From an uncultured Alistipes sp. (GTDB lineage Bacteria > Bacteroidota > Bacteroidia > Bacteroidales > Rikenellaceae): 19,169 nt of DNA. The stretch is taken from contig CALGRZ010000104.1 in assembly GCA_937880705.1 (NCBI GenBank), forward strand, positions 1 to 19,169, read 5' to 3'. The notes under the pieces were generated by a model. That model was given only the letters and a program-made list of their open reading frames with translations, was not told where the DNA came from and searched no databases. The first letter of the stretch is position 1, and each line of letters begins with the position of its first letter. The position numbers and the translations under genes were made by a program. Positions 15,664 to 19,169 of the stretch are shown here, one piece after another.

Positions 15664-17067
15664 ATGAAGTTGACACTCCTCAAGAGCCTCGCGGCCATAA
15701 CACTTACACTTGTTATGCTCACGCCCGCTGTGGCCACCGATCTGGACAAACGTCCCCTCAAACGCAGACAACAACAGAAGCATTATACCAGCCCCGAGGA
15801 GATTGAGGCCAAACAAGACAGCATACAGCGTGCCCACGACAGTCTGCCTGTGGAGAGTATTTCGCGCGAAAACACTGACAAGGCACCTCGTCGCAACACT
15901 CCCGAGCAGATAGATTCGATACTCACCATGTGGCGCGAGACAAGCACCGTGAAGGGCTACGAGGAGTACTTCGACCGCTTTGTGGCTGCAGCCGAGCAGA
16001 TCGACAAAGAGCAGACCACGGACAACACTGACTCGATGTATGTAGCACGCCTACAAGCCCTTATGTCGCCAGTACCACTAAAATACAACCATGAGGTACG
16101 TCGCGCTATCGAGCGTTTCACCACCTCGGCCTACGCTCCGAAGATGGCATACGCCTACTACTACTTCCCTATGATCGAGGAGGAGCTTATCAAGGCGGGC
16201 CTCCCCGTTGAGCTGCGCGCCATGGCGGTTATCGAATCGGGCTTAAACCCTCTGGCCACATCGCGTGCCGGAGCCAAGGGCCTCTGGCAGTTTATGCCTA
16301 TCACAGGCAAGGAGTATGGTCTGGAGATAAACTCCATGGTCGACGAACGCTGCAACCCAGTGCTGGCAACGCGCGCAGCGTGCAGATACCTGAAAAACAT
16401 GTATGACCTCTACGGTGACTGGACTCTCGCCATCGCCTCATACAACTGTGGCCCGGGCAACGTCAACAAGGCCATAACACGCTCGGGAGGTGATCCCAGG
16501 GCGTTTAATGGCGACTTCTGGGATGTCTACTATAAGCTCCCGAGCGAGACACGCAACTATGTGCCCCTCTTTATGGGTGCCACCTACGCCTTTGCATACC
16601 ATAAGGCTCACAGCATCGAGTACTCACGTCCCCCGATGCCTATCATCGTAGACACCATAATGGTCAACCGCCCCCTGCACCTTGAGCAGGTGGCATCGAC
16701 CATCGATATAGATATGGAGCTGCTCAAGATGCTCAATCCGCAGTACACCCTATCCATCATCCCCGCGACAGGCAAGAGCTACGCTCTGACCCTGCCGGCC
16801 GAGCGTATCTGTGACTACATCGCCAACGAGGAGGCAATACACGCCAATGACTCGACATACCTCAAGGAGTTCCTCATTCCCGCAAATATCGAGAAGAAGA
16901 AGAGCGAGGCACCCCCTGCCAAGTACCATACGGTGAAGAAGGGCGAGACCCTCGGAGGTATAGCACGCAAGTATGGCCGTACGGTGAAGCAGCTGATGAA
17001 CTGGAACGGCATACGCAACGCAAACTCACTGCGCATCGGTCAACGTATTCGCGTGAGTGCCAACTAA
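15664..17067 (+). CDS. MltD-like membrane-associated lytic transglycosylase with LysM domain
   Basis: 467-aa secreted muramidase-like enzyme cutting the MurNAc-GlcNAc bond of peptidoglycan to form anhydromuropeptides. A signal peptide (MKLTLLKSLAAITLTLVMLT, then PAVA) leads into a charged spacer. The SLT domain, about residues 170-310, has catalytic Glu191 in the AVIESGLNP motif, then GLWQFMP and the ASYNCGPGNV motif. Residues about 330-375 (HLEQVAS, LLKMLNPQYT) look like a degenerate LysM. A clear LysM closes the protein (421-467: YHTVKKGETLGGIARKYG, LRIGQRIRV) for glycan binding. No lipobox is seen, so it is probably periplasmic. mnmE follows after 12 bp. Confidence 0.92.
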   Translation: MKLTLLKSLAAITLTLVMLTPAVATDLDKRPLKRRQQQKHYTSPEEIEAKQDSIQRAHDSLPVESISRENTDKAPRRNTPEQIDSILTMWRETSTVKGYEEYFDRFVAAAEQIDKEQTTDNTDSMYVARLQALMSPVPLKYNHEVRRAIERFTTSAYAPKMAYAYYYFPMIEEELIKAGLPVELRAMAVIESGLNPLATSRAGAKGLWQFMPITGKEYGLEINSMVDERCNPVLATRAACRYLKNMYDLYGDWTLAIASYNCGPGNVNKAITRSGGDPRAFNGDFWDVYYKLPSETRNYVPLFMGATYAFAYHKAHSIEYSRPPMPIIVDTIMVNRPLHLEQVASTIDIDMELLKMLNPQYTLSIIPATGKSYALTLPAERICDYIANEEAIHANDSTYLKEFLIPANIEKKKSEAPPAKYHTVKKGETLGGIARKYGRTVKQLMNWNGIRNANSLRIGQRIRVSAN

Positions 17068-17079
17068 TTTCACCGCGTT

Positions 17080-18432
17080 ATGTTACACCCTCAGTTAGAT
17101 ACCACAACCACCATCGTAGCCCCTGCAACTGCATCGGGCGGTGCCGTTATGGTTGTACGTCTATCGGGCAACGATGCCATTGCCATCGCCGACAAGATCT
17201 TCTCGGGTCACGGTCGCCTCGCAGATGCCAAGGGTTACTCGCTACACTATGGCACGATACGCGATGGCGAGCGCATCGTAGACGATGTTGTGGTGGCACT
17301 CTTCCGTGCGCCCCACTCATATACGGGCGACGACACGGTGGAGATTACGGCCCACGGCTCGGAGTATATCACCTCGGAGATTCTGCGCCTGGCTATCGAA
17401 CATGGTGCACGCATGGCCACTGCCGGCGAGTTCACACGCCGTGCCTTCCTGGCGGGCAAGATGGACTTGAGCCGTGCCGAGGCTGTAGCCGATGTTATCG
17501 CCTCAAACTCGCGCTGGTCACACCGCGTGGCATCAACACAGATGCGAGGCAACTACTCGGAGTACCTCGCCTCACTGCGCCGCGACCTGCTGCGCCTATG
17601 CTCACTGCTCGAGTTGGAGCTCGACTTCTCGGAGGAGGATGTGGAGTTTGCTGACAGGCAAACGCTGCGCTCTATCCTTGCCGAGGTCGAGAGACAGATC
17701 ACCTCTCTGCGCTCATCATTTGCCCTTGGCAACGTGCTTAAAGAGGGCGTGACCGTCGCCATCGTCGGCGAACCTAACGTGGGTAAGAGCACACTTCTTA
17801 ACGCCCTGCTGGAGGATGATCGCGCCATGGTGTCCGACATTGCCGGCACTACGCGCGATACCATCGAGGCCTCAACGACCATCGATGGCATCCGTTTCCG
17901 CTTTATAGATACTGCAGGTCTGCATGCAACCACCGACAAGCTCGAACAGATGGGTATCGAGCGCACACACCGCGCAATAGATCGAGCACATATAGTACTG
18001 CACATGGCCTCGGCAGAGAGGCCGGAGTTCGGCGACATAGCGACCAATGCATCGCAGCACTATATAAGAATAATCAATAAGATAGATACGATCAACGAAA
18101 GTATTGCATTAGCTGATAATAAACCACTTCTCATCTCTGCAAAACGCTCTATCGGCATAGAGACGCTACGCGACAGGCTGCGCTCACTCATTGACACAAC
18201 GGCAGTTGATGCGGGCAGTATTGTTGTTAGCAACATGCGTCACTATGAGGCATTAAGCAGGGCGTATGAAGCTCTCAAGGATGCTCAGCGCGCCATAGAC
18301 GGCGGCCTTCCGGCCGACCTTGTAAGTGAGGATATTCGCACCATTCTACACCATCTTGGCGAGATCACCGGCGACATCACCTCCGACGACATCCTCCAGT
18401 CGATCTTCAGCACCTTCTGCATCGGCAAGTAA
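17080..18432 (+). CDS. mnmE: tRNA-5-carboxymethylaminomethyl-2-thiouridine34 synthase GTPase MnmE
   Basis: 450-aa GTPase that works with MnmG to install the (carboxymethyl)aminomethyl group at position 5 of tRNA U34. The N-terminal folate-binding domain occupies about 1-120 (TTTIVAPATASGGAV, SYTGDDTVE, AGEFTRRAFLAGKMDL), followed by the helical domain with LELELDFSEEDVEF. The inserted G domain has G1 GEPNVGKS (230-237), G2 DIAGTTRDT, G3 DTAGL and G4 NKID. The C-terminus is the hallmark FCIGK with Cys447. Full length and intact. Bases 18061-18130 are distinctly AT-rich compared with the rest of the gene. The stop codon coincides with the probable integration point of a mobile element; the C-terminus is preserved. 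It complements the MnmA-family gene in the same window, which makes the 2-thio half of mnm5s2U34. Confidence 0.96.
   Translation: MLHPQLDTTTTIVAPATASGGAVMVVRLSGNDAIAIADKIFSGHGRLADAKGYSLHYGTIRDGERIVDDVVVALFRAPHSYTGDDTVEITAHGSEYITSEILRLAIEHGARMATAGEFTRRAFLAGKMDLSRAEAVADVIASNSRWSHRVASTQMRGNYSEYLASLRRDLLRLCSLLELELDFSEEDVEFADRQTLRSILAEVERQITSLRSSFALGNVLKEGVTVAIVGEPNVGKSTLLNALLEDDRAMVSDIAGTTRDTIEASTTIDGIRFRFIDTAGLHATTDKLEQMGIERTHRAIDRAHIVLHMASAERPEFGDIATNASQHYIRIINKIDTINESIALADNKPLLISAKRSIGIETLRDRLRSLIDTTAVDAGSIVVSNMRHYEALSRAYEALKDAQRAIDGGLPADLVSEDIRTILHHLGEITGDITSDDILQSIFSTFCIGK
18415..18432 (+). other. Probable attachment site (attL core) at the 3' end of mnmE
   Basis: The last 18 bases of mnmE, TTCTGCATCGGCAAGTAA, encode FCIGK-stop. 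From memory, the attB of SGI1-type elements in mnmE (thdF/trmE) of Enterobacteria is TTCTGTATTGGTAAGTAA; 15 of 18 positions agree, and all three differences are at third codon positions. Composition changes abruptly just beyond it and mobile-element-type content follows. The matching right-hand copy would lie outside the window, so this remains an inference. Confidence 0.5.
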
Positions 18433-18475
18433 GTCGCTGATTATTAAATAGTTAAATCAATTATAAATGATTAAT

Positions 18476-18506
18476 ATAGCACTCTTTACGGGTGCTATTT
18501 TTATTT
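18476..18506 (+). terminator. Intrinsic terminator downstream of mnmE
   Basis: ATAGCAC (18476-18482) pairs with GTGCTAT (18492-18498) around a 9-nt loop, followed by a T-rich run through 18506 (TTTTATTT). It lies 43 bp after the mnmE stop, so it ends the parA-mnmE transcript and shields the element from it. The loop and right arm contain one copy of the TTTACGGG repeat found further on. Confidence 0.8.
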
Positions 18507-18514
18507 GTGCAAGC

Positions 18515-18531
18515 ATCGTTGTTAATCGTTG
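18515..18531 (+). repeat. Direct repeat ATCGTTG x2, 10-bp period
   Basis: ATCGTTG at 18515-18521 and 18525-18531, exactly one helical turn apart, flanked by AGCA (18512-18515) and TGCT (18530-18533), so the block is also a partial inverted repeat. It resembles a small protein-binding site; its role is unknown. Confidence 0.5.
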
Positions 18532-18554
18532 CTAAGCCTTTTTACGCCTGTTTT

Positions 18555-18573
18555 TGTACCTCCTGTGTACCTC
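18555..18573 (+). repeat. Direct repeat TGTACCTC x2, 11-bp period
   Basis: TGTACCTC at 18555-18562 and again at 18566-18573, separated by CTG. The second copy runs into the left arm of an inverted repeat (ACCTCGCC). Same-strand spacing close to one helical turn suggests a recombinase or excisionase binding site. Confidence 0.6.
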
Positions 18574-18606
18574 GCCGCTTGAAATGCGATTTTGCGTTGG
18601 CGAGGT
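18569..18606. repeat. 8-bp inverted repeat ACCTCGCC / GGCGAGGT
   Basis: Perfect arms at 18569-18576 and 18599-18606 flank 22 nt that contain TGCG twice (18585-18588 and 18593-18596). It is not followed by a T-run, so it is unlikely to be a terminator. It could be an operator or a structured recombination site. Confidence 0.5.
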
Positions 18607-18616
18607 GATGGAAGAG

Positions 18617-18646
18617 TTTTACGCCATTTTACGGGAATTTACGGAG
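18617..18646 (+). repeat. Tandem TTTACG repeats at exact 10-bp spacing
   Basis: TTTACG begins at 18618, 18628 and 18638, in the contexts TTTTACGCC, TTTTACGGG and TTTACGGAG, each starting exactly 10 bp after the last. Two further same-strand copies start at 18485 (TTTACGGG, inside the terminator loop and right arm) and 18541 (TTTTACGCC). Five copies within 160 bp next to a putative excisionase gene look like arm-type or regulatory protein-binding sites. The block ends 36 bp before the ATG at 18683, so repression of that gene is also possible. Confidence 0.7.
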
Positions 18647-18682
18647 TTATACAAAAATATTGGTGAAATAAAGAGAAAAGAA

Positions 18683-19169
18683 ATGAGTAGCAACATTGAC
18701 ATTAAGCGAATTTGTGCGTGGTGCAAGCAAGAATTCATCGCACACAAGACAACAACAACCTGCTGCTCGCATCGTTGCGCTAACCTACTTTACAAACAAA
18801 GAAAGCGTGAAGCAGCTGTAAAAGCCAATAATCAGGTTGTCGAGAAAATTATCACAGAAAAGCCTATCGAGAAGATTAAGGAAAAACCATTCCTTACTAT
18901 TACGGAGGCTGCGGTCTATCTTGGGGTAACTCGCCCTACACTCTATGGCTATCTAAGACGAGGAGAACTTAAAGCATCTCGTCTTGGGTATAAGTTCCTA
19001 TTGCGAAAAGAGGATATTGATACGCTCTTTAATAATCCAGCAGAATTCAGAGTGCCGACAAGGGACAAACCTGCCATCACCGACTTCTACACCACAGCCG
19101 AGATTAAAGAGAAGTTTGGCGTTAAGGAGTCGTGGATTTATGAGATTGCGAAGGAGCATAATATCCCTC
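18683..19169 (+). CDS. Helix-turn-helix (excisionase-like) protein with N-terminal Cys cluster, 3'-truncated by window edge
   Basis: First 162 residues of a DNA-binding protein; the frame is open at base 19169. The ATG at 18683 follows an A-rich leader (AAAGAGAAAAGAA) typical of Bacteroidota. Residues 11-32 form a likely zinc knuckle (Cys11-x2-Cys14, then CCSHRC with Cys27, Cys28, His30, Cys32). A basic linker (about 36-68) leads to a MerR/excisionase-type HTH at 70-118 (FLTITEAAVYLGVTRPTLYG, GELKASRLG, RKEDIDTLF). A second HTH-like segment begins at about 133 (FYTTAEIKEKFGVKESWIY). Proteins of this architecture commonly sit next to tyrosine integrases in Bacteroidales mobile elements; regulation of excision or of the integrase is an inference. 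AT-rich codon use differs from all upstream genes, consistent with transfer. Confidence 0.75.
   Translation, partial: MSSNIDIKRICAWCKQEFIAHKTTTTCCSHRCANLLYKQRKREAAVKANNQVVEKIITEKPIEKIKEKPFLTITEAAVYLGVTRPTLYGYLRRGELKASRLGYKFLLRKEDIDTLFNNPAEFRVPTRDKPAITDFYTTAEIKEKFGVKESWIYEIAKEHNIP

Larger units (their letters stand above)
18433..19169. mobile_element. Left end of a probable integrative element inserted at mnmE (incomplete)
   Basis: From the mnmE stop onward, GC drops from about 60% to 25% (18421-18480) and about 33% in the coding part sampled (18841-18900). The segment contains a terminator, a 200-bp repeat-rich non-coding zone and the start of an excisionase-like HTH gene. This layout (conserved gene 3' end, att, clustered short repeats, small DNA-binding protein) fits the edge of an ICE, IME or prophage. 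No integrase, relaxase or phage structural gene is visible because the window stops at 19169, so the element class is unknown. Confidence 0.6.

Noticed and set aside
15634..15837. Hydrophobic 67-codon minus-strand frame over the transglycosylase start
   Set aside because: It is the complement of the signal peptide and spacer of the transglycosylase, whose SLT and LysM domains make the plus strand certain.
17080..17092. TGTTACACC at the mnmE start as a parS half-site
   Set aside because: The second half of the palindrome is missing; there is no TGTTnCACGTGnAACA-like site in the window.
18061..18130. mnmE as a disrupted pseudogene
   Set aside because: Despite the AT-rich patch the frame is open, G1-G4 motifs are present and the FCIGK terminus is intact.
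18433..18682. tRNA gene or CRISPR array at the element junction
   Set aside because: No cloverleaf or T-loop motif (GTTCRANYC) and no repeat-spacer pattern with 25-40 nt repeats; repeats here are 6-9 nt and irregular.

Overview
The window is about 18.4 kb of ordinary core chromosome followed by about 0.7 kb that looks like the left edge of an integrated mobile element. The host is very probably a Bacteroidota, order Bacteroidales. Bacteroidota-restricted families are present (the DUF3276 PUR-like protein and DUF5683). DnaE carries a helical insert in its PHP domain, leaders are A-rich without clear Shine-Dalgarno motifs, and several upstream regions match the Bacteroidota promoter consensus (TTTG, about 19-20 bp, TAnnTTTG). 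The GC-rich coding, roughly 55-60% in the stretches counted, would fit Alistipes/Rikenellaceae better than Bacteroides, but the genus is an inference.

Layout. 1-4119 (+): 5'-truncated EttA-type ABC-F ATPase, histidyl-tRNA synthetase, and a secreted S41 (C-terminal processing) protease, packed with 10-11 bp gaps. 4209-5633 (+): DUF3276 protein with its own promoter, then a MnmA-family tRNA thiouridylase behind an 11-bp stem-loop. 5668-7097 (+): a DedA/VTT membrane protein and shikimate dehydrogenase (22-nt overlap), driven by a near-ideal promoter inside the 3' end of mnmA and closed by a strong terminator. 7144-7371 (-): small DUF2007 protein. 7495-11662 (+): DNA polymerase III alpha subunit and thioredoxin, ending at a 15-bp-stem terminator shared with the convergent CPBP-family membrane protease (11738-12568, -). 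12738-18432 (+): a compact run of parA, parB, DUF5683 protein, lytic transglycosylase with LysM, and mnmE. Themes are translation and tRNA modification (EttA, HisRS, MnmA, MnmE), replication and segregation (DnaE, ParAB), and envelope upkeep (S41 protease, DedA, CPBP, transglycosylase).

18433-19169: right after the mnmE stop codon, GC falls from about 60% to 25-35%. A terminator is followed by about 200 bp of non-coding DNA dense in short repeats: five same-strand TTTACG units (three at exactly 10-bp spacing), a TGTACCTC pair 11 bp apart, an ATCGTTG pair 10 bp apart, and an 8-bp inverted repeat. Then comes the start of a gene for a protein with an N-terminal Cys cluster and two helix-turn-helix segments, of the kind found beside integrases in Bacteroidales elements; it runs off the window. 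The last 18 nt of mnmE match, apart from three third-codon-position changes, the 3'-end attachment site used by SGI1-type elements in mnmE (thdF/trmE). I infer that this is the attL side of an element inserted at the 3' end of mnmE. The integrase and the other end are outside the window.
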